From contig NZ_JAUXMX010000014.1 of assembly GCF_030683065.1 (NCBI RefSeq), forward strand, positions 33,995 to 97,994: a DNA stretch of 64,000 nt, in the 5' to 3' direction. The DNA is from Pseudomonas sp. (GTDB taxonomy: Bacteria; Pseudomonadota; Gammaproteobacteria; Pseudomonadales; Pseudomonadaceae). Position numbers and translations under genes: made by a program. How positions within the stretch are numbered: position 1 is the first letter of the stretch; each line of letters begins with the position of its first letter. The notes beneath the pieces were generated by a model. It did not search any database and was not told the origin of the DNA. It saw only the letters and a program-made list of their open reading frames with translations. Shown piece by piece: positions 1 to 9,282 of the stretch.

Positions 1-231
1 CCCGACATGAGGAATGCGGACTAACAGGCGCTGGCCCTCCAGGCGGTGAATTGCTTCGCGCAGCGGCCCACGACTAATGCCGTAGGTACGCGCCAGTTCC
101 GGCTCGGAGATTTTGCTGCCAGGGGCGATCTCGCCTTTGACGATAGCCGCCTGAATACGGCGGAAAACATGCTCGGACAGCGTTTCCGAGTCATCTTGAA
201 CGATACGTGGCAACTCAACGGTATCGGGCAT
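1..231 (-). CDS. GntR-family transcriptional regulator, N-terminal part (cut by window edge)
   Basis: The minus strand from ATG at 231 reads open for 77 codons to base 1. The residues form the winged helix-turn-helix of a GntR regulator: a helix ending in FRRIQAAIVKGEIAPGSKIS, then EPELARTYGISRGPLREAIHRLE. This is the FadR/VanR-type DNA-binding domain; the effector domain lies outside the window. In Pseudomonas a regulator of this kind often heads the methylcitrate (prp) operon, but with the rest missing that is only inference. Two TGTCGACA palindromes lie just upstream (234-241 and 307-314) and suggest autoregulation. Confidence 0.85.
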   Translation of the reverse strand, partial: MPDTVELPRIVQDDSETLSEHVFRRIQAAIVKGEIAPGSKISEPELARTYGISRGPLREAIHRLEGQRLLVRIPHVG

Positions 232-316
232 ATTGTCGACACTACCTGCTGGATTCGCCAAAAAATTACCCTACAGCAGGGCTATTGTCAAACAAGCAAC
301 CAGCACTGTCGACAAT
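232..316. promoter_or_regulatory. Candidate GntR operator pair
   Basis: ATTGTCGACA at 232-241 abuts the GntR start codon, and TGTCGACAAT lies at 307-316. Both carry the palindrome TGTCGACA and fit the TTGTnnACAA shape typical of FadR/VanR-type GntR regulators with one flanking mismatch each. A half-like ATTGTCAAAC occurs at 284-293. The positions suit autorepression; binding is inferred only. Confidence 0.5.
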
Positions 317-525
317 CCACCCAATAACAAAAAGGCATTGCCGAGCCCTTATTCTCGAATAAACGCACATAAGCGTCTGTCGCAGCAGCAAAATCTCCGT
401 GATAGAATGACGCCCACTTTTACCTGACCCAGCTTTGCGGCCGTTCAAACCAGGCGCCGCGCGCCATGCCGCATCGCCCGCGGCGCCCCATAATCTGACG
501 CCAGCGCCACACCTAATTAGGATTT

Positions 526-1077
526 ATGAGACTCAAGCCCTTCGCCTTGCTGTTCTGCATGCTGTTACTGCCTAACATAGGCTTTGCCGCCACAGAGAAA
601 GCCGTATACGGCCTTAATGAATACGTCATGCTGTTCAACCTCGGCCTGCAGGTACCCGCCAAGTTGGATACTGGCGCCAAGACAGCTTCTTTGAGTGCAC
701 GCGACATTGAACGATTCAAACGTGACGGTGAGTCTTGGGTACGCTTCTACCTGGCTATCGACGATGCCCACGCCCATCCGATAGAGCGCCCGTTAGCGCG
801 GATCAGCAAAATCAAACGGCGCGCAGGCGACTATGATCCAGAGGAAGAAAAAACCTACACCGCACGACCGGTAATTGAATTAGATATCTGCATGGGCGAA
901 GCCTTGCGCAAGATTGAAGTGAACTTGACTGACCGCAGCGCATTCCAATACCCGTTATTGATCGGCTCCGAAGCGTTAAAACGATTCAGTGCGCTGGTCG
1001 ACCCAAGCCTAAAATACGCAGCCGGTAAACCTGACTGCCCCCCTGACGCAAACGTTGGCGCCACCCCTAATGAGTAA
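526..1077 (+). CDS. Retropepsin-like 'ATP-dependent zinc protease' family protein (periplasmic)
   Basis: The 183-residue protein has a signal peptide (about residues 1-22, hydrophobic core ending GFA-A) and the motif KLDTGAKTASL with DTG at residues 48-50, the hallmark of the retropepsin-like family usually named RimB or ATP-dependent zinc protease. The start is fixed by AGGA at 520-523, just ahead of the ATG. The two genes downstream follow after 5 and 3 bases, so the three are almost surely one operon with an ATP-grasp ligase-like protein. The family pairing suggests processing or amino-acid tailoring of a peptide or protein, but no substrate can be read from the sequence. The final residues (PNE tail) look variable. 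Confidence 0.85.
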   Translation: MRLKPFALLFCMLLLPNIGFAATEKAVYGLNEYVMLFNLGLQVPAKLDTGAKTASLSARDIERFKRDGESWVRFYLAIDDAHAHPIERPLARISKIKRRAGDYDPEEEKTYTARPVIELDICMGEALRKIEVNLTDRSAFQYPLLIGSEALKRFSALVDPSLKYAAGKPDCPPDANVGATPNE

Positions 1078-1082
1078 TACCT

Positions 1083-2609
1083 ATGCGCTCTCTTAACCTG
1101 CATCTGAAAGTCCTGATTACACTACTGGTGGGTCTGGGCATTTTGATTACGGCCTACCAGATATTCATCCTTGGTATTCCGCTGACCGAAGATGAAACCG
1201 ATGACCTGTGGAATATCGACGCCCGAGTGGAGTTTCAGGCCAGCCCGCGCGAGCCGGTCAAACTGCAGATGTTCGTGCCGCCACTGAATCAGGATTTCGT
1301 AAGCCTTAACGAGAGCTTCATTTCCAATAACTATGGCGTGAGCATCAACCGCGCCAATGGCAATCGTAAGGTCACCTGGTCTGCCCGCCGCGCCAACGGC
1401 AAGCAAACGCTTTACTACCGCCTGGTATTGACCAAACGCTACAGCGGCGAACAAGCCAAGAGCACGGGACCGATTTTCCGCGACAGCATTCCAGTTGAGG
1501 GTGCCGAGAAGATTGCCGCTGACGCCCTGCTCGCGCCGATCCGCCAACACTCGGCTGACGTAGAAACCTTCATCAGCGAGACCATTAAACGGGTCAGCAA
1601 TGTCAACGACGACAACGTCAAACTGCTGTTGAGCGGCGACGCCTCCACTGCAAATAAAGCCAATGCCATCGAACTGCTACTGTCCATTGCCCATGTACCA
1701 ATGGAACGCGTGCACACGGTTCGTCTCGCTGCCGATATTCAGCAAAGCCCCGAGCTTTGGCTACGCAGCTTCAACGGTGAAAAATGGCTCTACTTCAACC
1801 CGGAAACCGGCCAACAAGGCATGCCAGTCGATCGCCTGATCTGGTGGATCGGTGATGACGACCTGGTCACCCTCGACGGCGGCAAGCAAGCGCAAGTCAG
1901 CTTCACCCTGAGCAATAGCGAGATGAACGCCATCCGCCTGGCCAAGTTGACTGACGAAAATACTGACGCTGACTTCCTTGAGTACTCCCTGTACGGCCTG
2001 CCGCTCTCTACCCAGCAGACCTTCCAGATCATGATGGTGATCCCGATCGGCGTGCTGGTGATCCTGATCCTGCGCAACCTCGGTGGCCTGCAAACGCTGG
2101 GGACATTCACGCCAGTACTGATCGCCCTGGCCTTCCGTGAAACCCAGCTGGGCTTCGGCATCATCCTGTTCACCATCATTACCGCCCTGGGCCTGTCACT
2201 ACGCTCCTACCTCGAACACCTGAAACTGCAAATGCTGCCCAGATTGTCAGTGGTCTTGACCTTTGTGGTGGTACTGATCGCGGTAATCAGCCTGCTCAGT
2301 CATAAACTCGGCCTCGATCGCGGCCTCTCGGTGGCACTGTTCCCGATGGTAATTCTGACCATGACCATCGAACGCCTGTCGATCACCTGGGAAGAGCGTG
2401 GCGGTGGTCATGCCTTCAAGGTCGCCATTGGCACCCTGGTAGCCGCAACCCTGGCTCACCTGCTGATGAGCGTTCCGGAGTTGACCTACTTCGTCTTCAC
2501 CTTCCCGGCTGTACTGATGATCCTGGTGGGCTTCATGCTGGCGATGGGCCGTTATCGCGGCTACCGCCTGACCGAACTTTTCCGCTTCAAAGCCTTCCTG
2601 AAGGATTGA
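1083..2609 (+). CDS. Inactive transglutaminase-like domain fused to 7TM membrane region
   Basis: The 508-residue inner-membrane protein begins with one membrane segment (about 10-32), followed by a roughly 270-residue periplasmic part resembling the inactive transglutaminase domain, with no Cys-His-Asp triad that I can see. It ends with about seven hydrophobic helices from residue 315 onward. This domain order matches the family annotated as inactive transglutaminase fused to 7 transmembrane helices, which is regularly encoded between the retropepsin-like protease and an ATP-grasp protein, as here. It probably links the periplasmic protease to the cytoplasmic ligase-like partner; that role is inference from gene order. 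Confidence 0.85.
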   Translation: MRSLNLHLKVLITLLVGLGILITAYQIFILGIPLTEDETDDLWNIDARVEFQASPREPVKLQMFVPPLNQDFVSLNESFISNNYGVSINRANGNRKVTWSARRANGKQTLYYRLVLTKRYSGEQAKSTGPIFRDSIPVEGAEKIAADALLAPIRQHSADVETFISETIKRVSNVNDDNVKLLLSGDASTANKANAIELLLSIAHVPMERVHTVRLAADIQQSPELWLRSFNGEKWLYFNPETGQQGMPVDRLIWWIGDDDLVTLDGGKQAQVSFTLSNSEMNAIRLAKLTDENTDADFLEYSLYGLPLSTQQTFQIMMVIPIGVLVILILRNLGGLQTLGTFTPVLIALAFRETQLGFGIILFTIITALGLSLRSYLEHLKLQMLPRLSVVLTFVVVLIAVISLLSHKLGLDRGLSVALFPMVILTMTIERLSITWEERGGGHAFKVAIGTLVAATLAHLLMSVPELTYFVFTFPAVLMILVGFMLAMGRYRGYRLTELFRFKAFLKD

Positions 2610-2612
2610 GCA

Positions 2613-3599
2613 ATGCTAGGTCTCTGGAAAACATGGAAGGCCCTTGAAGCCAAAGGCATCATGGGCATCAACAGGCGTAATGCGGATTACGTGCTGAAGT
2701 ACAACAAGCGCAACCTGTATCCGATCGTCGATGACAAGATCATCACCAAGGAACGCGCCATCGCAGCCGGTATCGATGTACCGGAAATGTACGGCGTGAT
2801 CGAGACTGAAAAAGGTATCGACAAGCTGCGCGAGATCATCGGCGACCGCCCTGACTTCGTGGTCAAGCCAGCACAAGGTGCTGGCGGTGACGGCATTCTG
2901 GTCATCGCTGACCGTTTTGAAGACAAGTACAGGACAGTTTCTGGAAAAATCATCAGCCACGAGGAAATTGAACACCAGATTTCCAGCATCCTCACCGGCC
3001 TTTATTCACTGGGCGGTCACCGTGACCGCGCACTGATCGAATACCGCGTAACTCCTGACCCAATCTTCAAGAGCATCAGCTACGAAGGTGTACCGGACAT
3101 TCGCATCATCGTGCTGATGGGCTACCCGGTGATGGCCATGCTGCGCTTGCCGACTCGTCAGTCCGGCGGCAAAGCCAACCTGCACCAGGGCGCCATTGGT
3201 GTGGGCGTAGACCTGGCCACCGGCGTGACCTTGCGCGGCACCTGGCTGAACAACAAAATCAGCAAGCACCCGGACACCACCAACGCGGTAGACGGCGTCC
3301 AGCTACCCAACTGGGATGGCTTCATGAAGCTGGCTGCTGGCTGCTATGAGTTGTGCGGCCTTGGCTATATCGGCGTGGATATGGTTCTCGATCAGGAGAA
3401 AGGTCCACTGATTCTCGAACTCAACGCGCGCCCCGGCCTGAACATTCAGATCGCCAACGACTGCGGCCTTACCCACCGCACTCATGCGGTAGAAGCCCGA
3501 CTGGCAGAACTGGCGAAAAAAGGCATCAGCGAAACGCCAGAAGAACGCACGCGTTTCTCCCAGCAGCTGTTTGGTCACGCTCCAAAAGCTGATAGCTGA
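2613..3599 (+). CDS. Alpha-L-glutamate ligase-like (ATP-grasp) protein
   Basis: The 328-residue soluble protein has an ATP-grasp fold. KPAQGAGGDG at residues 85-94 is the nucleotide-binding loop, and LELNARPGLNIQIAN near residue 270 carries the metal-binding Glu/Asn region. The family is annotated as alpha-L-glutamate ligase-like and is distantly related to RimK, which adds glutamates to protein C termini. It starts 3 bases after the 7TM gene, and a strong terminator follows, closing the operon. The reaction is expected to be ATP-dependent amide-bond formation; neither acceptor nor amino acid is evident. Confidence 0.85.
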   Translation: MLGLWKTWKALEAKGIMGINRRNADYVLKYNKRNLYPIVDDKIITKERAIAAGIDVPEMYGVIETEKGIDKLREIIGDRPDFVVKPAQGAGGDGILVIADRFEDKYRTVSGKIISHEEIEHQISSILTGLYSLGGHRDRALIEYRVTPDPIFKSISYEGVPDIRIIVLMGYPVMAMLRLPTRQSGGKANLHQGAIGVGVDLATGVTLRGTWLNNKISKHPDTTNAVDGVQLPNWDGFMKLAAGCYELCGLGYIGVDMVLDQEKGPLILELNARPGLNIQIANDCGLTHRTHAVEARLAELAKKGISETPEERTRFSQQLFGHAPKADS

Positions 3600-3654
3600 G
3601 CCAAACGGCCAGCCTGTTATCGGGCTACCGACGCCGAGAACAGGCTCACGCCAA

Positions 3655-3690
3655 ATGCCGCTCACGTTAACCACGTGAGCGGCATTTTTA
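3655..3690 (+). terminator. Rho-independent terminator of the protease/7TM/ATP-grasp operon
   Basis: A perfect 13-bp stem (ATGCCGCTCACGT, 3655-3667, with ACGTGAGCGGCAT, 3673-3685) and a 5-base loop are followed by a T run. It lies 55 bases after the ATP-grasp stop codon. Confidence 0.9.
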
Positions 3691-3835
3691 TGTTCAGCGT
3701 ATTAATTGCCGGAAAAACAATTGCCAGGCAGAACAACGGCGCCCTCTCTGCGCAGATCAAGGCCGCCCGTTCAACATGCCATCTGGTCGCCAATGAGCAC
3801 TCTACTCACGACTCAGGAGCGACAAGCCGTCGCGA

Positions 3836-4189
3836 TCAGCTACCGCGGTAGGTGGAGTAGCTGTAGGGGGAAATCAGCAGCGGCACGTGGTAATGCTCCT
3901 GACTGGCATCGATACCGAAGCGCAGCACCACCACATCGAGAAAGGCCGGCTCCGGCAGGACAACGCCACGGCCGCGGTAGTAATCACCCGCATGAAAATG
4001 CAGTTGATAGACGCCCGAGCAATAGTCATCGCCCTGCAGCACCGGCGCGTCACAGCGGCCATCGCTGTTGGTCAATACGCTGTTGAGCAGCTCCAGCCGC
4101 GCCCCGTCAACCCGGTACAGCTCGATCTTAAGGGCGCTGCCGGGGCAGCCGTGCGCGGCATCTAGAACATGTGTAGTCAATCGTCCCAT
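3836..4189 (-). CDS. hiuH: 5-hydroxyisourate hydrolase (transthyretin-like)
   Basis: The 117-residue protein matches HIU hydrolase. It has N-terminal [13 protein letters not shown], a central basic ELYRV strand, [19 protein letters not shown] at the end, and the C-terminal YRGS tetrapeptide that separates the enzyme from vertebrate transthyretin. It hydrolyses 5-hydroxyisourate, the product of urate oxidation, to OHCU, which UraD then decarboxylates. It is transcribed away from puuE-uraD-alc-allA-puuD. The shared 4190-4602 region holds two TTGTnnACAA palindromes that probably control both directions. Confidence 0.95.
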   Translation of the reverse strand: MGRLTTHVLDAAHGCPGSALKIELYRVDGARLELLNSVLTNSDGRCDAPVLQGDDYCSGVYQLHFHAGDYYRGRGVVLPEPAFLDVVVLRFGIDASQEHYHVPLLISPYSYSTYRGS

Positions 4190-4602
4190 CGGTTAGGGGT
4201 GTCTACGCTGAGCACAGGCCCAGGCAGGCACCACACCTCCTTTACTTGTAGTGAATTCGAAAAATTCAGGCGTTGGCATCTTCATGCGCCTGCAGCATAG
4301 CATGTCAAAAGAACACAATTAGACACTTTAAATGATTTTTGTACACAATCTGCACGGCTTGTTTCCACGCATCTGTTTGCTTAATAACAGCGTACAAAGC
4401 TAATCACAGCCAACCTAGCCCGGGCAAACCAGACCTGCGCTGAGGCCTTGAATATTTTGCCTAAGCGACGATTTTTTATGAAATAGACAAATTTTAGATT
4501 TACAAAACACATATCACTTTGTATACAATTGACTCATCGCGGCTACCCGCCCAGCCCAAGGCCAACCCAGTGACCGTAACAACGCCAAGAAGGAAGACTG
4601 CA
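4190..4602. promoter_or_regulatory. Divergent hiuH / puuE control region with two TTGTnnACAA palindromes
   Basis: This 413-base, locally AT-rich gap holds no gene. TTGTACACAA lies at 4339-4348 and the perfect palindrome TTGTATACAA at 4519-4528, about 75 bases before the puuE start. The same motif precedes other purine genes in the window. The open frame running upstream of puuE would have to begin at a TTG inside the second palindrome, which argues that this stretch is regulatory DNA and not coding. Confidence 0.65.
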
Positions 4603-5547
4603 GTGAGCGCTGACTACCCACGCGACCTGATCGGTTACGCCAACAACCCGCCGCATCCGCACTGGCCAAATGATGCGCGTATCGCCTTGTCGTTCGTGCT
4701 CAATTACGAGGAAGGCGGCGAGCGCAACGTGCTGCACGGCGACAAGGAGTCCGAGGCGTTTCTTTCCGAGATGGTTTCCGCCCAGCCGCTGCAGGGCCAG
4801 CGCAACCTGTGCATGGAATCGCTCTACGAGTATGGCAGCCGTGCCGGCGTCTGGCGTTTGCTGAACCTGTTCCAGAAACACAACATCCCGCTGACCATCT
4901 TCGCCGTGGCCATGGCCGCGCAGCGTCATCCAGATGCGATCAAGGCGATGGTCGACGCCGGTCACGAGATCTGCAGCCACGGCTACCGCTGGATCGACTA
5001 CCAGAACATGAGCGAAGCCGAAGAGCGCGAGCATATGCTCGAAGCCATCCGCATCCTCACCGAGCTGACCGGCCAACGCCCGCAAGGCTGGTACACCGGC
5101 CGTACCGGGCCGAACACCCGCCGCCTGGTGCGCGAGGAAGGCGGCTTCCTGTATGACAGCGACACCTACGACGATGACCTGCCCTATTGGGACCCGGCCA
5201 GCACCGCAGCCAAACCGCACCTGGTGATTCCTTACACCCTGGACACCAACGACATGCGCTTCACCCAGGCGCAGGGCTTCAATAAGGGCGACGATTTCTT
5301 CGAATACCTGAAAGACGCCTTCGATGTGCTGTACGCCGAAGGTGTGGCAGGCGCACCGAAGATGCTCTCGATCGGCATGCACTGCCGCCTGCTTGGTCGT
5401 CCGGCGCGCTTGGCGTCACTGGCGCGTTTTCTTGAATACGTGCAGAGCCACGATAAAGTCTGGTGCGCACGCCGCGTCGATATCGCCCAACACTGGTACG
5501 CAACCCATCCGTTGCACGATCAGCCGTCCAAGGAGCGCTCGAAATGA
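4603..5547 (+). CDS. puuE: Allantoinase PuuE (polysaccharide deacetylase/NodB fold)
   Basis: PuuE is the cofactor-independent allantoinase that converts allantoin to allantoate. The 314-residue product starts SADYPRDLIGYANNPPHPHW and continues through the NodB-type deacetylase fold (LSFVLNYEEGGERN, ICSHGYRWIDYQ, GWYTGRTGPNTR). I chose GTG at 4603 because AGGAAG sits 6 bases ahead (4591-4596) and the product then matches the family length. The longer frame begins at a TTG inside an operator. The stop overlaps the uraD start (ATGA), so the two are translationally coupled. Confidence 0.93.
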   Translation: MSADYPRDLIGYANNPPHPHWPNDARIALSFVLNYEEGGERNVLHGDKESEAFLSEMVSAQPLQGQRNLCMESLYEYGSRAGVWRLLNLFQKHNIPLTIFAVAMAAQRHPDAIKAMVDAGHEICSHGYRWIDYQNMSEAEEREHMLEAIRILTELTGQRPQGWYTGRTGPNTRRLVREEGGFLYDSDTYDDDLPYWDPASTAAKPHLVIPYTLDTNDMRFTQAQGFNKGDDFFEYLKDAFDVLYAEGVAGAPKMLSIGMHCRLLGRPARLASLARFLEYVQSHDKVWCARRVDIAQHWYATHPLHDQPSKERSK

Positions 5548-6059
5548 GCCGTTTTCAAACCCTGACCCCGTCCCGCTTGAGCCGCGAGGATTTCGTCACA
5601 GTCTTCGCCGACATCTACGAGCACTCGCCCTGGGTCGCCGAGAAGGCCTTTGACCTGGGCACAGATGACAGCATCAACCAGATCGACGGCCTGCATCAGC
5701 GCATGGCCGACCTGTTGCTCAGTGCCAGCTATGCGACGCAGCTGGCATTGATCAATGCTCACCCGGACCTGGCCGGCAAGGCAGCCGTACGCGGTGAGTT
5801 GACTGCCTCTTCCAACTCGGAGCAGGCAGGTGCGGGCATTCACGCCTGTACCGCAGAAGAGTTCGCCCGCTTTACCGAACTGAACGATGCCTACAAAGCC
5901 AAGTTCGGCTTCCCCTTCATCATGGCGGTGAAAGGCAGCGATCGGCACCAGATCCTGGCGGCCTTCGAGGCGCGGATTCACAACTCCCCGGAGCAGGAAT
6001 TTGCCTGCGCCCTGGCCGAGATCAACAAGATCGCCCTGCTGCGCTTGCAGCAGCTGTAG
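5544..6059 (+). CDS. uraD: OHCU decarboxylase
   Basis: The 171-residue product decarboxylates OHCU to S-allantoin, the step between HIU hydrolase and allantoinase. [10 protein letters not shown] places the expected catalytic His at residue 73, and [11 protein letters not shown] and the [10 protein letters not shown] helix are family landmarks. The start ATG overlaps the puuE stop and has AAGGAG at 5530-5535. It lies inside the puuE-uraD-alc-allA-puuD series, so expression should follow the palindrome-containing promoter at 4190-4602. Confidence 0.95.
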   Translation: MSRFQTLTPSRLSREDFVTVFADIYEHSPWVAEKAFDLGTDDSINQIDGLHQRMADLLLSASYATQLALINAHPDLAGKAAVRGELTASSNSEQAGAGIHACTAEEFARFTELNDAYKAKFGFPFIMAVKGSDRHQILAAFEARIHNSPEQEFACALAEINKIALLRLQQL

Positions 6060-6105
6060 CCGCAAGCCCACCGCCCCCTTCGCCATCAACCAAGGCAGAT
6101 ACGAC

Positions 6106-7101
6106 ATGAACGCTTACGCCGTACCCTTCGAAAAATACGTCAACCTCGCCGACGCACGCCTGGGCACCCAGGCCATCTCGGTTACCGACGACTGGTTCGC
6201 CGACGTTAACCGTCTGTTCCAGCCGACCCCGGCCGTATGGAAGGAGGGCGTGTTCGATGACAACGGCAAGTGGATGGATGGCTGGGAATCGCGCCGCAAA
6301 CGCTTCGAAGGATACGACAGTGCGGTGATCCGCCTCGGCGTTGCGGGCTCGATCAAGGGCGTGGACATCGACACCAGCTTCTTCACCGGCAACTTCCCGC
6401 CATCGGCCTCACTGGAAGGTTGCTTCGTCGCTGAAGGCGACCCGACCGATGCCACCGAGTGGACCGAAGTGCTGGGCGCGGTCGAGCTGCAAGGCAACAG
6501 CCACCACTACCATGAAATAAACACCGCCCAGGCCTTCACCCACCTGCGCTTCAATATCTACCCGGACGGCGGCGTCGCTCGTCTACGCGTGTACGGCGTG
6601 CCGTTCCGCGACTGGAGCAACGTTGGCGACAACGAGCAGATCGACCTGGCTGCAGCGCTGAATGGTGGTCGCGCCCTGGCTTGTTCAGACGAACACTTCG
6701 GCCGTATGAGCAACATCCTCAACCCGGGCCGTGGCATCAACATGGGCGATGGCTGGGAAACCGCACGTCGCCGGACGCCGGGTAACGACTGGGTAATCAT
6801 CGCCCTCGGCCATCCGGGTGAGATCGAGCGCATCGTCGTCGACACCCTGCACTTCAAAGGCAACTACCCGGACAGCTGCTCGATCCAGGCGGCCTTCGTA
6901 AAAGGCGGCACCGACAGCCAGATCGAAACCCAGAGCCTGTTCTGGCGCGAACTGCTGCCGAGCCAGAAGCTGCAAATGCACGCCGAACACGAGTTCAGCG
7001 AGCAGATCAAAGCCCTCGGCCCGATCACCCACGTACGGGTGAACGTGTTCCCGGACGGTGGTATCAGCCGCCTGCGCCTGTTCGGCAAAATCACTAAGTA
7101 A
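6106..7101 (+). CDS. alc: Allantoicase
   Basis: The 331-residue protein has the two homologous beta-sandwich halves of allantoicase. In the first, [31 protein letters not shown]; in the second, [29 protein letters not shown]; each half ends with a FPDGG- or YPDGG-type strand. It hydrolyses allantoate to ureidoglycolate plus urea. The start at 6106 is set by homology and by the 46-base distance from uraD; the upstream Shine-Dalgarno is weak (AAGGCAG). A palindromic repeat separates it from allA. Confidence 0.95.
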   Translation: MNAYAVPFEKYVNLADARLGTQAISVTDDWFADVNRLFQPTPAVWKEGVFDDNGKWMDGWESRRKRFEGYDSAVIRLGVAGSIKGVDIDTSFFTGNFPPSASLEGCFVAEGDPTDATEWTEVLGAVELQGNSHHYHEINTAQAFTHLRFNIYPDGGVARLRVYGVPFRDWSNVGDNEQIDLAAALNGGRALACSDEHFGRMSNILNPGRGINMGDGWETARRRTPGNDWVIIALGHPGEIERIVVDTLHFKGNYPDSCSIQAAFVKGGTDSQIETQSLFWRELLPSQKLQMHAEHEFSEQIKALGPITHVRVNVFPDGGISRLRLFGKITK

Positions 7102-7117
7102 AACATGCTGAGGCCTC

Positions 7118-7191
7118 TGTGGGAGGGGCTTTAGCCGCGATGTCTTTAAACGCTCGCGGCTAAAGCGGGATGCCGCCCAACCCCTCCCACA
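7118..7191. repeat. Imperfect palindromic (REP-like) repeat between alc and allA
   Basis: TGTGGGAGGGG at the left pairs with CCCCTCCCACA at the right, and an inner TTTAGCCGCGA pairs with TCGCGGCTAAA. The whole can fold into one long hairpin. Its position inside an operon suggests an mRNA-stability or punctuation element. Confidence 0.7.
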
Positions 7192-7231
7192 CAAACGCAC
7201 AAGCAACCGCACTTATAAACAGAAGACCCAC

Positions 7232-7735
7232 ATGCGCACATTGATCATCGAGCCCTTAAGCAAAGAAGCCTTCGCCCCCTTCGGTGACGTTATCGAAACC
7301 GAAGGCAGCGAGTTCTTCATGATCAATAACGGCTCCACTCGCCGCTATCACAAACTGGCCACGGTCGCGACCGACCAGCCAGAGGATCAGGCGATCATCA
7401 GCATCTTCAGTGCCGAGGCCCTGGATATGCCGCTGACCGTGCGCATGCTGGAGCGCCACCCGCTGGGCAGCCAGGCGTTTATGCCGCTGCTCGGCAACCC
7501 CTTTCTGATTGTGGTCGCGCCACTTGGCGATGTACCTCAATCGGAGTTGGTCCGCGCCTTCCGCAGCAACGGCAGGCAGGGCATTAATTACCATCGCGGC
7601 GTTTGGCACCACCCGGTGCTGACGATCGAAAAGCGGGATGACTTCCTGGTGGTTGATCGCAGTGGTTCTGGCAACAACTGTGATGAGCATTTCTTTAGTG
7701 TCGCGGAGCAACTGCTCCTCGCCCCCCACCAATAA
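7232..7735 (+). CDS. allA: Ureidoglycolate lyase
   Basis: The 167-residue cupin-type enzyme splits ureidoglycolate into glyoxylate and urea. Family landmarks are LIIEPLSKEAFAPFGDVIE at the start, FLIVVAPLGD in the middle and GINYHRGVWHHPVL, which carries the conserved His residues of the active site. It sits between allantoicase and urate hydroxylase. Its glyoxylate product is the substrate of Gcl encoded 10 kb downstream, and its urea may leave or enter through the urea transporter at 24515. Confidence 0.95.
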   Translation: MRTLIIEPLSKEAFAPFGDVIETEGSEFFMINNGSTRRYHKLATVATDQPEDQAIISIFSAEALDMPLTVRMLERHPLGSQAFMPLLGNPFLIVVAPLGDVPQSELVRAFRSNGRQGINYHRGVWHHPVLTIEKRDDFLVVDRSGSGNNCDEHFFSVAEQLLLAPHQ

Positions 7736-7783
7736 GAGAAGCCCAGGAGACCGGCGTGCCGGCACTGGGGAGAGGTACTGATA

Positions 7784-9019
7784 ATGGAAGCGCATTTTAC
7801 TGAGTGGCTGAACCTGGGCATCCGCTGGATCCATATGATCACCGGCATCGCCTGGATCGGCGCATCGTTCTATTTCGTCTGGCTGGAAAACAACCTCAAC
7901 CGTTCCAACCCGCGTGAAGGACTGGCCGGGGATCTCTGGGCGATCCACGGTGGCGGTATCTACCACCTGGAAAAATACAAACTAGCCCCGCCAAAAATGC
8001 CGGAGAACCTGCACTGGTTCAAATGGGAGGCTTACGCCACCTGGCTGTCAGGGGTGGCCCTGATGCTGGTGGTCTACTACCTCAACCCGAGCCTGTACCT
8101 GGTCAAGCCGGGCATTGACCTGGCGCCGGGAATGGCCATTGCTATCGGATTCGGCTCGATGCTGGCCGGCTACGTGGCGTATCACTTGCTGTGTAATTCG
8201 GCCCTCGGCAAGCGCCCGGCCCTGCTTGGTGCGGTGCTGTTCGTCTTGCTGATCGCTGCGGCCTATGGCTTCAACCTGATTTTTAGCGGCCGCGCCGCCT
8301 ATATCCATGTCGGTGCGATCATTGGCACCATCATGGTCGGCAACGTGTTCTTCACCATCATGCCCGCCCAGCGCGCACTGGTTAAGGCCATCGAAAACAA
8401 CACCACCCCCGACCCGAGCCTGCCGGCCAAAGGCCTGCTGCGTTCGCGGCATAACAACTACTTCACCCTGCCGGTGCTGTTCATCATGATCAGCAACCAC
8501 TTCCCGAGCACCTACGGCAGCCAATACAACTGGCTGATCCTCGCAGGCATCGCGATGCTGGCGGTACTGGTGCGCCACTACTTCAACACCCGCCACGACA
8601 GCAACAAATACGTCTGGACCCTGCCTGCCGCCGCACTGGGCATGATCTGCCTGGCGTTTGTCACCGGCCCGCAAATGAAGTCGAAAGCGACCGCCGCGCC
8701 CCAGACCGCCGAGCAGGCAGCAACCGCACAGATGGTTGAGCCGATTGCCCCTGCTACTGGCGACTTTGCCCAGGTCAACAGTGTGATTCAGGAGCGTTGC
8801 AGCGTGTGCCATTCGGCCACACCAAGCAGCCCGATGTTCAGCGCGGCGCCTGCCGGCTTCATGCTCGACACGCCGGAGCAGATCAAGGCCCAGGCCGCGA
8901 AGATCCATGCCCAGACCGTCGCCTCGCAGATCATGCCGTTGGGCAACATCACCCAGATGACCCAGGAAGAACGTGACTTGATCGGCACCTGGATCGACCA
9001 GGGCGCACAGCTCGACTGA
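7784..9019 (+). CDS. puuD: Urate hydroxylase PuuD (membrane protein with C-terminal cytochrome c)
   Basis: The 411-residue protein has about eight hydrophobic helices (HMITGIAWIGASFYFVWLEN and onward) forming the DUF989-like membrane domain, then a periplasmic cytochrome c domain with CSVCH at residues 339-343 and a Met ligand candidate in QIMPLGNITQM. PuuD oxidises urate to 5-hydroxyisourate and passes electrons through its haem to the respiratory chain, replacing soluble uricase. It is last in the allantoin operon, followed by a strong terminator. Confidence 0.93.
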   Translation: MEAHFTEWLNLGIRWIHMITGIAWIGASFYFVWLENNLNRSNPREGLAGDLWAIHGGGIYHLEKYKLAPPKMPENLHWFKWEAYATWLSGVALMLVVYYLNPSLYLVKPGIDLAPGMAIAIGFGSMLAGYVAYHLLCNSALGKRPALLGAVLFVLLIAAAYGFNLIFSGRAAYIHVGAIIGTIMVGNVFFTIMPAQRALVKAIENNTTPDPSLPAKGLLRSRHNNYFTLPVLFIMISNHFPSTYGSQYNWLILAGIAMLAVLVRHYFNTRHDSNKYVWTLPAAALGMICLAFVTGPQMKSKATAAPQTAEQAATAQMVEPIAPATGDFAQVNSVIQERCSVCHSATPSSPMFSAAPAGFMLDTPEQIKAQAAKIHAQTVASQIMPLGNITQMTQEERDLIGTWIDQGAQLD

Positions 9020-9054
9020 GAGGGGCTGACAAGTACTGCAGACGCTTTTACCCG

Positions 9055-9089
9055 AAGCCGCTCACTCACCTAGAGTGAGCGGCTTTTTT
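9055..9089 (+). terminator. Rho-independent terminator after puuD
   Basis: AAGCCGCTCACT (9055-9066) pairs with AGTGAGCGGCTT (9074-9085), followed by a T run. It closes the puuE-puuD operon. Confidence 0.9.
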
Positions 9090-9282
9090 GTGCAAGGCCT
9101 GACAAAGCCGGGATCAAGACCTATCAAGTGGCAGCCAGCCATAGCGCAGTAAGCCTTGCAGGCAAACAATTAAACCGCACACCACCGCGTCGCGCTCTGG
9201 AACAGGACTGGCACTGGACAACCGCTGCGAAAAGCCCGTTACAATGTCCGGCTTTTTGACCTCAAGCCCATAAGGACAGCCC

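Noticed and set aside
4519..4602. Upstream extension of puuE
   Set aside because: It would start at TTG within the TTGTATACAA palindrome and lacks a ribosome site; GTG 4603 has AGGAAG and the family-like N-terminus.
7118..7191. Terminator inside the puuE-puuD operon
   Set aside because: The hairpin is long and GC-rich but has no T run and is flanked by genes of one pathway, so I call it a repeat.
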